From WTJY01 sp041568735 (GTDB lineage Bacteria; Chloroflexota; Anaerolineae; Promineifilales; Promineifilaceae): a stretch of 6,871 nucleotides of DNA. Below the pieces are notes generated by a model. That model made no database searches and was not told where the DNA came from. It was given only the letters and a program-made list of their open reading frames with translations. Positions 1 to 5,887 of this stretch are shown piece after piece (positions within the stretch are counted from its first letter, which is position 1; each line of letters begins with the position of its first letter). The stretch is from contig JBFFZG010000254.1 of the NCBI GenBank assembly GCA_041568735.1, positions 1 to 6,871 on the forward strand, read 5' to 3'. Position numbers and translations under genes: made by a program.

Positions 1-2811
1 CAGCCACTGGGCGTGCTGAGCGACCGTCGTGTTCCCGGCCCAGGAGAAGCGGCTGGGAACACCGCCGTAATCCTGGCCGCTCAGGTAGCCGAGCTCGGTG
101 ATGCAAAGCGGTTTGCCCAGGGCGTTGAAGTAGGTGTTGAGCATCGGCTGGAAGTACCAGCTGTAGTGGGTGCCGCCGGCCGGATGGCCGCTCGACTGGC
201 TCGGAGGCGTCGCCCCGGCATTGAAGTGAACACCCATACAGTCCATGTAGCTGGCCGCGCCGGCCGCCGCCATGCCGGCCAGGTAGGCATTGTCGTCGCA
301 GCCGTTGGTGCTGCAGCCGCCGCCAAAGAATCCGGTCGGCGCCGGGGCGCCGCTGACGACGATGACGTTCCGATTGGCCGACTTGATGGCGTTGTAAGCC
401 GGGGCGAGCATGTTGTTGACATACGACGCCGGGTTGATCTGGCCGGCCGGCCACTCAAAGTCGATGTTCATCTCGTTCCAGACTTCGATCGCGTCCGGCC
501 CCAGGGCCGCCACGCCGCCCAGGAATTTGACGTAGCAGTCGAAGTCGATGCTGGATGGGTAGGGGGAGCCGGGAATGCTGAGCAGAACCTTGAAGCCGTT
601 GGCGTGGGCCTGGTTGATCCGCCCGGCCACGTCGCCCGGCTGGTTGCCGCAGCCCCACTTGTGCTGGAACTTGACCCACTTCATGCCGGCGTACTGCATC
701 AGGGTGGGGTTGGCCAGGCTGTGGGTCTGCCCGCCCAGCTCAAAGCCGCCCCCGAGGTTGGCCGGGGCGACCGGAGCCGGAGCGGCCGGGGCGGAAGGCT
801 GCCCGCCGCCGCCGGCCGCCGCGGCGACCGGAGAGGCGGAGACTTTGGAGACCGGCAGGCCGGCGACGTTAACCGTTTCGTCGAGGTCGAGCAGGGTGTT
901 AAAGATCCACCCGTTGGTCGCATCCGGCAGGACGATGTTGAGCCAGAGGCTGTCGCTGCTGCGGCCGACGACCTCAACCCGGGTTCCGGGATCGGCGCCG
1001 GTGATGATGCCGTAGATGACGCCGGGGCCGGTCCGGATGTTAGAGCCGACATTGACCGTGGCGTTGGTGCTGCCGGTGGCTGTGACTTCCTCGCCTTCCG
1101 GTTCAGGTTCCGGTTCGGGATCGGCCGCGACTTCGGGCTCCGGCGTGCCGACCAGGACTTCCAGGCTGCCCAGCTCGCGGACGGTGTCCCCCAGGGCGAA
1201 CCCGGCATTGATCCGGTAGGTGCCGGCGCTTTCGGTCCCTTCCCAGGTGAAGTTCAGAGCCTCACCGCTGGAGCTGGCGACCACGCCGCCGTCGGCGTTT
1301 TCAACGGTCCAGGTGATGGCCGCGCCAACTGGATCCGGCGCCGCCGCGCCCGCGGAATAGCTCTCCAGGGCGCTGACGTAGCGTTCCGGGTTGGCCGCGC
1401 CGGCCAGGCCGCGTACGACTACCCCACGCACCCGGTAGCGATCGGCCAGGCGCAGCCGGTAGGCCAGTGCCGCGTCGCTGTTGAGCCAGACGGTGCGGGT
1501 CTGGCCGTTTTCGTCATAGGTGAATTTATAAGTCAGGCTGTCTCCGTCCCATTCCAGCGGCGTGGCATTGCCGGCCAGTGACACGGCGACTGGCGCGCCC
1601 GGGTCGACTGATTCAGCCGGTTCGACGAATTCGAGTGAGCCGACTTTTTCCAGAGCTTCAGAAAGGGGCATTTCGCGCAGTACGCCGCCGAGTTTGTCGA
1701 TGGCGTTGGCGCTGAACAGGGCGGTGAAGGTGGCCCGGTTGATCTGCCGGGCGCCCCAGCTGAGCATTTTTTCCGCCGGTCCGCCGTCCACGTAGGCGGA
1801 TGGATCGAGCGGCATCTGGGCGTAGACGCCGTCGGCCGCCCGGCCGATCGCTTCCCAGTTCTGACCGCCGGTATCCCACTGCCCGTTCTCGCCGGCGACC
1901 GGCGTGGCTAGGGTGACGACCAGCTTGAGATCTCTGGCCTGGAGGGCGCCTGCCAGGTTCTCGACAAAAGTCGTGAATTCGGCCGCCTGGCCGGCGACCA
2001 CCCCCTGATAGTCGAGATTAATCCCGGCGTAGCCGTCGGTAGCGGCCCGGGTAACGAGCGCGTCGATGTGCGCGGCCTGCAGGGTGGGATCGCCGAGCAG
2101 CTGCGACAGGGCGGTCTGATCGACGATTACCCCGGCGTTGGTGACGTGCAGATACTGCATGTAGCCGCCGGTGGGCATGGCGGAAGCATCTCCCTCCAGC
2201 TTGCCGTCGGCTGCCAGCCGCAGGCTGCCCACGCTGATTTCATTCAACAGCGGCAGATAGTCGGTCGGCATTGGTTCATCCTGGCCGACTTCGCTGCCGA
2301 TGATGATCGAATCGGGTTTGGCCCGTTCGACGATCACCCCTTCCTGGCCCGGGGTCTGGCCGGTGATCTGGAGCTGCTGCCCGTCGCCGCTGATCACGCT
2401 GGGGACGAACACCCACTGCTCGCCGTTCCAGACGTAGAGATCGTCGATCGCCTGCACCCCGCCGGGCACGGAAACGGCCGTCCCATTGCTCAGAACGACA
2501 ACCTCCCCTTTGGGAGTCAGGCCGGCCGGCAGGGTGGCGAGATCGGCCGTGCGGACCACGGCCAGCGTTTCCTCCGCGGTCACCTGCTCGCCGGTTTCGG
2601 GAGCCGCCGCGGACGGCGTGTCAGTGCTCGAGCGGCCACCGAAAAGCATAAAGAGACCGGCGGCGATCAGGAGGAGGGCCAGGGCGCCGACGCCAAGGAC
2701 GATCGGCAGGGGATTGGACCCATTCGCAGCCGGGGGAGGGAGCTGGTCTTCCCCCTCGGGTTGATTTTTCAATGCTTGACGCGCAACTTCTTGCGGATCA
2801 TTTTCGGACAT
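1..2811 (-). CDS. Membrane-anchored multidomain glycoside hydrolase (GH18-like + Ig-like + SH3 + GH-A), 3'-truncated by window edge
   Basis: The frame stays open for 937 codons from ATG at 2811 to the left edge, so the C-terminus is missing. Residues 1-34 form a hydrophilic tail and 35-58 a transmembrane helix, suggesting a type II anchor with the rest outside the cell. Residues about 190-480 resemble a GH18/YaaH-like barrel: YAGINLDYQ (261-269) matches the DGxDxDxE strand, MPLD (333-336) the MxYD motif, and VWLNSDAALAYRL the late barrel region. Residues about 493-553 look Ig-like, followed by a Pro/Glu linker (553-575). A bacterial SH3 domain with RTGPG (593-597) spans about 583-644, and an Ala/Pro/Gly linker about 654-684. 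From about 688 a clan GH-A (GH5/GH39-like) domain has WNEMN with acid/base E780 and CITELGY with nucleophile E906, plus six Cys that could form disulfides. It probably cleaves or binds a surface or cell-wall polysaccharide. Substrate and exact GH family cannot be told. The GH18-like part looks inactive because E is replaced by Q269. Confidence 0.85.
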   Translation of the reverse strand, partial: MSENDPQEVARQALKNQPEGEDQLPPPAANGSNPLPIVLGVGALALLLIAAGLFMLFGGRSSTDTPSAAAPETGEQVTAEETLAVVRTADLATLPAGLTPKGEVVVLSNGTAVSVPGGVQAIDDLYVWNGEQWVFVPSVISGDGQQLQITGQTPGQEGVIVERAKPDSIIIGSEVGQDEPMPTDYLPLLNEISVGSLRLAADGKLEGDASAMPTGGYMQYLHVTNAGVIVDQTALSQLLGDPTLQAAHIDALVTRAATDGYAGINLDYQGVVAGQAAEFTTFVENLAGALQARDLKLVVTLATPVAGENGQWDTGGQNWEAIGRAADGVYAQMPLDPSAYVDGGPAEKMLSWGARQINRATFTALFSANAIDKLGGVLREMPLSEALEKVGSLEFVEPAESVDPGAPVAVSLAGNATPLEWDGDSLTYKFTYDENGQTRTVWLNSDAALAYRLRLADRYRVRGVVVRGLAGAANPERYVSALESYSAGAAAPDPVGAAITWTVENADGGVVASSSGEALNFTWEGTESAGTYRINAGFALGDTVRELGSLEVLVGTPEPEVAADPEPEPEPEGEEVTATGSTNATVNVGSNIRTGPGVIYGIITGADPGTRVEVVGRSSDSLWLNIVLPDATNGWIFNTLLDLDETVNVAGLPVSKVSASPVAAAAGGGGQPSAPAAPAPVAPANLGGGFELGGQTHSLANPTLMQYAGMKWVKFQHKWGCGNQPGDVAGRINQAHANGFKVLLSIPGSPYPSSIDFDCYVKFLGGVAALGPDAIEVWNEMNIDFEWPAGQINPASYVNNMLAPAYNAIKSANRNVIVVSGAPAPTGFFGGGCSTNGCDDNAYLAGMAAAGAASYMDCMGVHFNAGATPPSQSSGHPAGGTHYSWYFQPMLNTYFNALGKPLCITELGYLSGQDYGGVPSRFSWAGNTTVAQHAQWL

Positions 2812-2822
2812 AAAGATCGATT

Positions 2823-2828
2823 CTCCTT
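2823..2828 (-). promoter_or_regulatory. Ribosome binding site of the hydrolase fusion
   Basis: AAGGAG on the minus strand lies 11 bases upstream of the ATG at 2811. The spacing is slightly long but usable. It supports this start, which places a short hydrophilic tail before the transmembrane helix. Confidence 0.7.
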
Positions 2829-2835
2829 CAAACGC

Positions 2836-2873
2836 CCTGAACCGACTGCGAGGAGGTTCCCCCGAAGTTCAGG
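2836..2873. repeat. Inverted repeat (7-base arms) in the hydrolase leader
   Basis: CCTGAAC at 2836-2842 is the exact reverse complement of GTTCAGG at 2867-2873, with 24 bases between. In the minus-strand mRNA it would form a stem-loop ending eight bases upstream of the AAGGAG ribosome site, so it could affect translation or mRNA stability. The arms are short, and chance occurrence in GC-rich DNA is possible. Confidence 0.4.
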
Positions 2874-2886
2874 CTGGGATCGAGCG

Positions 2887-2918
2887 GGCGCTACACACAC
2901 AAAAGCGGCTGTAGCGCC
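2887..2918. repeat. Inverted repeat (9-base arms) overlapping a terminator-like hairpin in the hydrolase leader
   Basis: GGCGCTACA at 2887-2895 is the exact reverse complement of TGTAGCGCC at 2910-2918. A competing hairpin uses GCGGC (2905-2909) and GCCGC (2916-2920) around a 6-base loop. Read on the minus strand, that hairpin is followed by TTTT (2904-2901), as in a weak intrinsic terminator. The two structures share bases and cannot form together. This could be a leader regulatory element or a protein-binding palindrome. Confidence 0.4.
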
Positions 2919-2969
2919 GCCCAAAGCTTTTCCATCTATTTTACGGTTGTCCAAGGTCAAACGGGCAAA

Positions 2970-3026
2970 ATTCTAACACATGGAAACGGCACCTGCCAGA
3001 GAAAGAGGCATGCAGCTTCCATTATA
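2970..3026 (-). promoter_or_regulatory. Candidate minus-strand promoter elements for the hydrolase fusion
   Basis: Two possible -10 boxes are seen on the minus strand. TAGAAT (2970-2975) has a weak -35-like CTGGCA 18 bases upstream (2994-2999). A perfect TATAAT (3021-3026) has no good -35 at the right distance. Either would give a leader of roughly 150-200 bases containing the inverted repeats. Neither is strong enough to choose. Confidence 0.25.
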
Positions 3027-3052
3027 TGAGCGTGGGCTAAATAAAGGGAATC

Positions 3053-3080
3053 TTGACATGACAGGCGGCCGCTATATACT
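3053..3080 (+). promoter_or_regulatory. Sigma70-type promoter of the SCP-2 gene
   Basis: A perfect -35 TTGACA (3053-3058) is followed after 16 bases by TATACT (3075-3080), within the AT-rich TATATACT. Transcription would start near 3087, giving a leader of about 60 bases. This is the best match to a housekeeping promoter in the window, so the gene is probably well expressed. Confidence 0.75.
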
Positions 3081-3133
3081 TCGATGACGCACTGCATCAA
3101 TTCGAAATAATCGCCTGATCCTGTTAAGGGGCC

Positions 3134-3140
3134 AAAGGAG
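3134..3140 (+). promoter_or_regulatory. Ribosome binding site of the SCP-2 gene
   Basis: AAAGGAG lies 8 bases before the ATG at 3149, which is ideal spacing and fixes the start of the small SCP-2 protein. Confidence 0.85.
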
Positions 3141-3148
3141 AAATTCTG

Positions 3149-3460
3149 ATGTCTCAGCTCGAAAAGATTTTTGCCGCCATCGCCAACCGCTACAATCCGG
3201 ACATGATGCCCGGTTTTACCACAATCGTCCAGTTTGACCTGGGGGAAGAGGCCTATTTCCTGACGATTGCCGACGGCAAATGTGATTATGGCAGCGGGCG
3301 GGTGGACAATCCGGAAGCGACGATCGGGATGGACCCCGGGGAATTTGAAGCGATGGTGAAAGGGGAGCTCAACCCCATGATGGCTTTTATGCAGGGAAAA
3401 ATCAAGGTTGACGGCAACATGGGCACGGTGATGAAGCTGCAGAGCATGCTGGCGGGCTAG
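3149..3460 (+). CDS. SCP-2 sterol-carrier-domain protein
   Basis: This 103-residue protein is one complete SCP-2 domain with no signal peptide or membrane segment, so it should be cytosolic. The pattern is typical of stand-alone bacterial SCP-2 proteins. An N-terminal helix comes first, then a strand region (VQFDLGEEAYFLTIADGK) and the NPEATIGMDPGEF segment. The C-terminal part is GELNPMMAFMQGKIKVDGNM, followed by a hydrophobic helix ending in LQSML. SCP-2 folds bind lipids, fatty acids or acyl-CoAs in a hydrophobic tunnel; the ligand here is unknown. The gene is transcribed alone, with its own strong promoter, a good ribosome site and an intrinsic terminator 27 bases after the TAG stop. The next gene to the right is on the opposite strand and encodes another probable lipid-binding protein (DegV family). 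The family call is firm; the role is not. Confidence 0.92.
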   Translation: MSQLEKIFAAIANRYNPDMMPGFTTIVQFDLGEEAYFLTIADGKCDYGSGRVDNPEATIGMDPGEFEAMVKGELNPMMAFMQGKIKVDGNMGTVMKLQSMLAG

Positions 3461-3486
3461 CCGCTTTCCTCCAACCGGCAGAACGT

Positions 3487-3527
3487 ACGGCCGGCCAGCG
3501 TGTTTGGCGCCAGCCGGCCGTTATTTT
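3487..3527 (+). terminator. Intrinsic terminator of the SCP-2 gene
   Basis: ACGGCCGGC (3487-3495) pairs perfectly with GCCGGCCGT (3513-3521) over nine bases, leaving a 17-base loop, and TATTTT follows (3522-3527). It sits 27 bases after the SCP-2 stop codon on the same strand. Confidence 0.75.
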
Positions 3528-3962
3528 AGGGACCCAGCCGCGACAAAGGTGGACCCGGCACGCGGCCAGGTCCTGCTCTCTGTCGTGGGTCTGCTCCTTG
3601 CTCCGAACTGAGGTGGTTGCGTGGGTGGCCTATCCCAAATGAGCCGTTCGCTGCGCCACCGTGGGCACGATGGTCAGATTCCGAATATCGATTCGCAGCA
3701 GGGCGAACCGTACGCACCGCGCGGTCAGGCATGGGGCTGCGATGGCGGCCAATGTGGCGGCAGTGGACGGTGAATTCGTACGGCGCCCTGCCTTTTGGGA
3801 AAGCGGCCGGCCGGTTGGAAAGCTGCCCGCTTCGGCTGGCTTTCCCCGGCCTTTGACAGAATCATAACCCGGGGGAGCGGCCGAAAAAATACGTGGATTT
3901 ACGGAAATTACCGCCGGGGGCGGCTGAGGGAGCGAAGCGGAAGCCCGGTTCAGTTGGGGGAG
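3528..3962. other. Gene-free stretch (435 bases) between convergent SCP-2 and DegV genes
   Basis: Short open frames on both strands lack ribosome sites and read as low-complexity Arg/Pro/Ala shadow sequence, so I call no gene. The SCP-2 terminator closes it on the left and the DegV terminator on the right, so little transcription should enter. It contains a strong palindromic element at 3797-3854. It could be decayed coding DNA, an intergenic repeat family or an unrecognised RNA; the sequence alone does not decide. Confidence 0.6.
3797..3854. repeat. Strong compound hairpin with duplicated arm in the gene-free stretch
   Basis: GGCCGG (3809-3814) and GGAAAGC (3817-3823) pair with GCTTTCC (3839-3845) and CCGGCC (3846-3851). 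This gives a 13-pair stem with a two-base bulge, an inner GCC/GGC pairing, and TTT right after it. A second copy of the 5' arm, GGGAAAGC (3797-3804), can pair with the same GCTTTCCC instead. The duplicated arm suggests a mobile palindromic repeat or an RNA with alternative folds. There is no gene next to it for a simple terminator to serve. Confidence 0.5.
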
Positions 3963-3994
3963 AAAAGGGCGGCGGCGGGGAGATGCCGCCACCC
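3963..3994 (-). terminator. Intrinsic terminator of the DegV gene
   Basis: Read on the minus strand, GGGTGGCGGC (3994-3985) pairs with GCCGCCGCCC (3976-3967) over ten positions with one T-G wobble. The loop is 8 bases, and TTTT follows (3966-3963). It begins 11 bases after the DegV stop codon and would end the sigma-DegV transcript. Confidence 0.75.
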
Positions 3995-4004
3995 GTCATC
4001 AGGT

Positions 4005-4871
4005 TCAAGGAGCCGGAACGGCGAAGAGGGCGACCGCGCCCGGACCCATGTTAATGGCAATCGGCACGGCCATTTCCAGGAACTGCCAGTCGACGACGTT
4101 GAGTTCCTCCGACGCCATCTGGCGCAGGGTTTGTCCGTTCTCGTCGGTGCCGCTCCAGGCGACGCCGGCCCAGACCGGCTGGTCGCCGACCCGTTCCTTG
4201 ACATAATCAACCTGGTAGCGGAGCGCTTTCCCCTGGCTGCGCACTTTACTTTCCTCGACAACGAGCCCATCGCGCACCGTCATGATCGGTTTGATCTTGA
4301 GCAGGGAGGCGACGGTGGAGCGCCAGGAGCTCACCCGGCCGCCGCGCACGGCGTATTCGAGGTTGTCGATCATAAAAGAGGTGACCGTTTTCTCTTTCAG
4401 CTCGGCGATCCGGGCCAGAATGGCGTCCAGGCCAGCCCCTTCGGCGGCCAGGCGGGCCGCCTCGGTCACCTGCCAGCCGAAGCCGATCGAGCCGGTCGCC
4501 GAGTCGACGATGTGGAAGGCCGCTTTGCCGTCCAGCTCCTGGCGAGCCATTTCGGCTGAGGCATAGGTGCCGCTCAACTTCTGGCTGACCGTGATCGTCA
4601 AAAATTCGTTTTTCCCTCCGGCGATCATCTCTTCGTAAGCTTCGACAAACTGGAAGGGGGTCGGCTGCGAGGTCTTCGGCCAGTTGGCGTCCGTGACCGT
4701 TCGGGCTTTATCGTAAAACTGGGCATGGGTTATCGCCCGGGAATGGTCGAGATTGGGAGCGGAGAGGAATTCCTCCTCGCCGAACATGACGTTGACCGGA
4801 ACGATGTGGATACCGTACTTCTGGATCAAATCCAGGGGGATATCGGCGGCGCCGTCGGCAACAATTTGCAT
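4005..4871 (-). CDS. DegV family (FakB-like) fatty-acid-binding protein
   Basis: I start at ATG 4871 (288 residues) because AAAGGAG lies 10 bases upstream and MQIVADGAADIP is the usual family N-terminus. A start at 4895 would place the first codons on the ribosome site. Family landmarks, in this numbering, are VADGAADIP (4-12, normally TDSxxD), TSQP (67-70), SGTY (100-103), DSATGSIGFG, and LEYAVRGGRV before a TVASLLKIKPI segment. In FakB proteins the first and second lobes clasp a fatty acid, with the TSQP Thr, the SGTY-region Ser and a C-terminal His near the carboxylate. FakB hands the acid to the kinase FakA for phosphorylation. Here the C-terminal HxGPG motif reads NMGPG, with Asn274 in place of His. 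No signal peptide is seen, so it should be cytosolic. It lies 109 bases after the sigma gene on the same strand with no clear promoter between, so co-transcription is likely. No FakA gene is in the window. Confidence 0.9.
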   Translation of the reverse strand: MQIVADGAADIPLDLIQKYGIHIVPVNVMFGEEEFLSAPNLDHSRAITHAQFYDKARTVTDANWPKTSQPTPFQFVEAYEEMIAGGKNEFLTITVSQKLSGTYASAEMARQELDGKAAFHIVDSATGSIGFGWQVTEAARLAAEGAGLDAILARIAELKEKTVTSFMIDNLEYAVRGGRVSSWRSTVASLLKIKPIMTVRDGLVVEESKVRSQGKALRYQVDYVKERVGDQPVWAGVAWSGTDENGQTLRQMASEELNVVDWQFLEMAVPIAINMGPGAVALFAVPAP

Positions 4872-4881
4872 CGCTTTCCTT

Positions 4882-4888
4882 CTCCTTT
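4882..4888 (-). promoter_or_regulatory. Ribosome binding site that fixes the DegV start
   Basis: AAAGGAG on the minus strand lies 10 bases before ATG 4871. It overlaps the first codons of the longer reading that begins at 4895, which argues for the shorter start. Confidence 0.75.
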
Positions 4889-4980
4889 GGGTCAAGATTC
4901 TTCAGGTCGGGGACGTCAGGCCGGTTTTGGCACACGCGGCGGCCGGTCGTCCGGGGAATTCGCGGTCCCGGAGCAGCCGG

Positions 4981-5577
4981 CTAGCGCCTCCAGAACCCCT
5001 TTTGATTGGTTTTGTTGTGAACCTGCTGGGTCACATCGGTGCGCAGGGAAAGGAGGGTGCGATGGTAAAGTGATTTCACCGCGCCTTCACTGCGCCCCAT
5101 TATCTCCCCGATTTCAGCGTTTGAGAGCTGATCGACAAACTTTAAAATGAGCAGTTCCTGCCGGTCGGACGGCAGGCGGCGCACCGCCTTCAAAAGGGAA
5201 TCCCGATCCTCGATCAGCTGGGTCTGCAGCTCCGGGCTTTCCGCCCCGATGCGCCACTGCGTGACATCTTCCAGGGCGATGATGCGCCGGCGGCTGCGAT
5301 CCCGGTGCCAGTTGGCGACGAGATTGCGGGCGATGCGGTACAGCCAGGCGGAAAAAGGGAGCCCGCGGTCGTCGTAATTTTCCATGTGGCGCATGGCCCG
5401 CATGAAAATTTTGGCGGTTAAATCCTCGGCTTCAGCCGCGTTGCCGGTCCGGTAGTAGACATAGGAATAGATGCGATCGACGTACCGTTCGTACAGCTCG
5501 CCAAAAGCCTCTTTGTCGTGCTTGGCGCGGGCAATGAGGTCTGATTCGTCGGGATGATCCATGCTGGCCGCTACCAT
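4981..5577 (-). CDS. ECF-type RNA polymerase sigma-70 family factor
   Basis: This 198-residue protein has the two-domain layout of extracytoplasmic-function sigma factors. Region 2 lies at about 25-95, with AFGELYERYVDRIYSYVYYRTG, EAEDLTAKIF (core binding and -10 recognition) and PFSAWLYRIARNLVANWHRD. Region 4 lies at about 127-180, with RLPSDRQELLILKFVDQLSNAEIGEIMG and RSEGAVKSLYHRTLLSLR, a helix-turn-helix for -35 recognition. The linker is short and there is no region 1 or 3, as usual for the class. The C-terminal tail is basic and short, with no added sensor domain. The start is uncertain: ATG 5577 and ATG 5562 are in frame and neither has a good ribosome site. No anti-sigma gene follows; the next gene downstream is the DegV protein. 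It may direct an envelope or stress regulon, but the signal and targets are unknown. Confidence 0.92.
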   Translation of the reverse strand: MVAASMDHPDESDLIARAKHDKEAFGELYERYVDRIYSYVYYRTGNAAEAEDLTAKIFMRAMRHMENYDDRGLPFSAWLYRIARNLVANWHRDRSRRRIIALEDVTQWRIGAESPELQTQLIEDRDSLLKAVRRLPSDRQELLILKFVDQLSNAEIGEIMGRSEGAVKSLYHRTLLSLRTDVTQQVHNKTNQKGFWRR

Positions 5578-5684
5578 GTCGCAGGGCCGGCATGCTCAGT
5601 ATCACTACTAAGAACACGCAGAAGCCCTTGTAAGTTACGCAAGTCGGATGCCTTTCTGAAAGTTGATCAAATCGTGGGGAATTC

Positions 5685-5721
5685 GTCCGAAAAGAGCCGG
5701 ACGATCGACCAGAGTTCCGGC
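5685..5721 (-). repeat. Competing short hairpins in the sigma-factor leader
   Basis: GCCGGA (5696-5701) pairs with TCCGGC (5716-5721). Alternatively GTCCG (5685-5689) pairs with CGGAC (5698-5702). The two share 5698-5701 and cannot form together. On the minus strand the first is followed by a TCTTTTC stretch, a weak terminator-like tail. The arms are short, so this may be coincidence. Confidence 0.3.
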
Positions 5722-5733
5722 CGTCTCTTCCGC

Positions 5734-5762
5734 AGTATATCAGATGCCGCAGGCCATGAAAA
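5734..5762 (-). promoter_or_regulatory. Candidate promoter of the sigma factor gene
   Basis: On the minus strand, TTTTCA (5762-5757, four of six to TTGACA) is followed after 17 bases by TATACT (5739-5734, five of six to TATAAT). It would give a leader of about 150 bases. A weaker GATACT box lies closer to the gene at 5598-5603 but has no -35 match. Confidence 0.4.
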
Positions 5763-5777
5763 ATCAGGCCTGCTTTT
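5749..5777 (+). terminator. Terminator-like hairpin upstream of the deacetylase promoter
   Basis: GCAGGCC (5749-5755) pairs with GGCCTGC (5767-5773), and TGA/TCA pairs inside after one bulged A, leaving an AAAA loop. TTTT follows (5774-5777). No plus-strand gene precedes it. It may block antisense transcripts of the sigma gene, or it may be a palindrome overlapping the sigma promoter. Confidence 0.5.
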
Positions 5778-5832
5778 GCCTCGCCGGCGGCAGCCCCGGG
5801 TCCAGCAGAACTATTAGAACATGGGAAATGAG

Positions 5833-5863
5833 TTGATCCTCGGAATTTCCGGTCGTCTATAAT
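5833..5863 (+). promoter_or_regulatory. Sigma70-type promoter reading toward the deacetylase
   Basis: A perfect TATAAT (5858-5863) lies 19 bases after TTGATC (5833-5838, four of six to TTGACA). The spacer contains an 11-base palindrome, CGGAA-T-TTCCG (5841-5851), which could be an operator. Transcription would begin near 5870, about 18 bases before the large stem-loop at 5888-5944. Confidence 0.55.
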
Positions 5864-5887
5864 AGATCTGAAGCCATGACGGTGGCG

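Larger units (their letters stand above)
2812..3148. other. Divergent intergenic region (337 bases) between the hydrolase fusion and the SCP-2 gene
   Basis: No convincing gene is seen here. The right third carries the strong SCP-2 promoter and leader. The left two thirds form the probable leader of the minus-strand hydrolase gene and hold two perfect inverted repeats (2836-2873 and 2887-2918). Both genes start outward from this region, so regulation could be shared. Short open frames on either strand lack ribosome sites and recognisable protein character. Confidence 0.7.

Noticed and set aside
1085..1135. Short tandem repeat in DNA within the hydrolase gene
   Set aside because: It simply encodes the Pro/Glu linker (repeated Pro-Glu pairs) and is explained by the protein architecture.
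13..1581. 522-residue open frame on the plus strand
   Set aside because: It is antisense to the hydrolase fusion, whose frame shows clear domains and catalytic motifs. The plus-strand translation is low-complexity Ala/Gly/Val/Arg with no family features, as expected for a GC-rich shadow.
2068..2976. 302-residue plus-strand open frame
   Set aside because: It overlaps the N-terminal coding part of the hydrolase fusion in antisense and runs into its leader. It has no ribosome site or recognisable domain.
3853..3858. TTGACA -35-like box
   Set aside because: No AT-rich -10 box lies 15-19 bases downstream, and no gene follows on that strand.
3795..4559. 254-residue plus-strand open frame
   Set aside because: Most of it is antisense to the DegV gene, which has strong family motifs, a ribosome site and a terminator.
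4708..4980. Possible small gene or promoter between the sigma and DegV genes
   Set aside because: Frames here are shadows of DegV or of the GC-rich spacer, and no promoter boxes with proper spacing were found.
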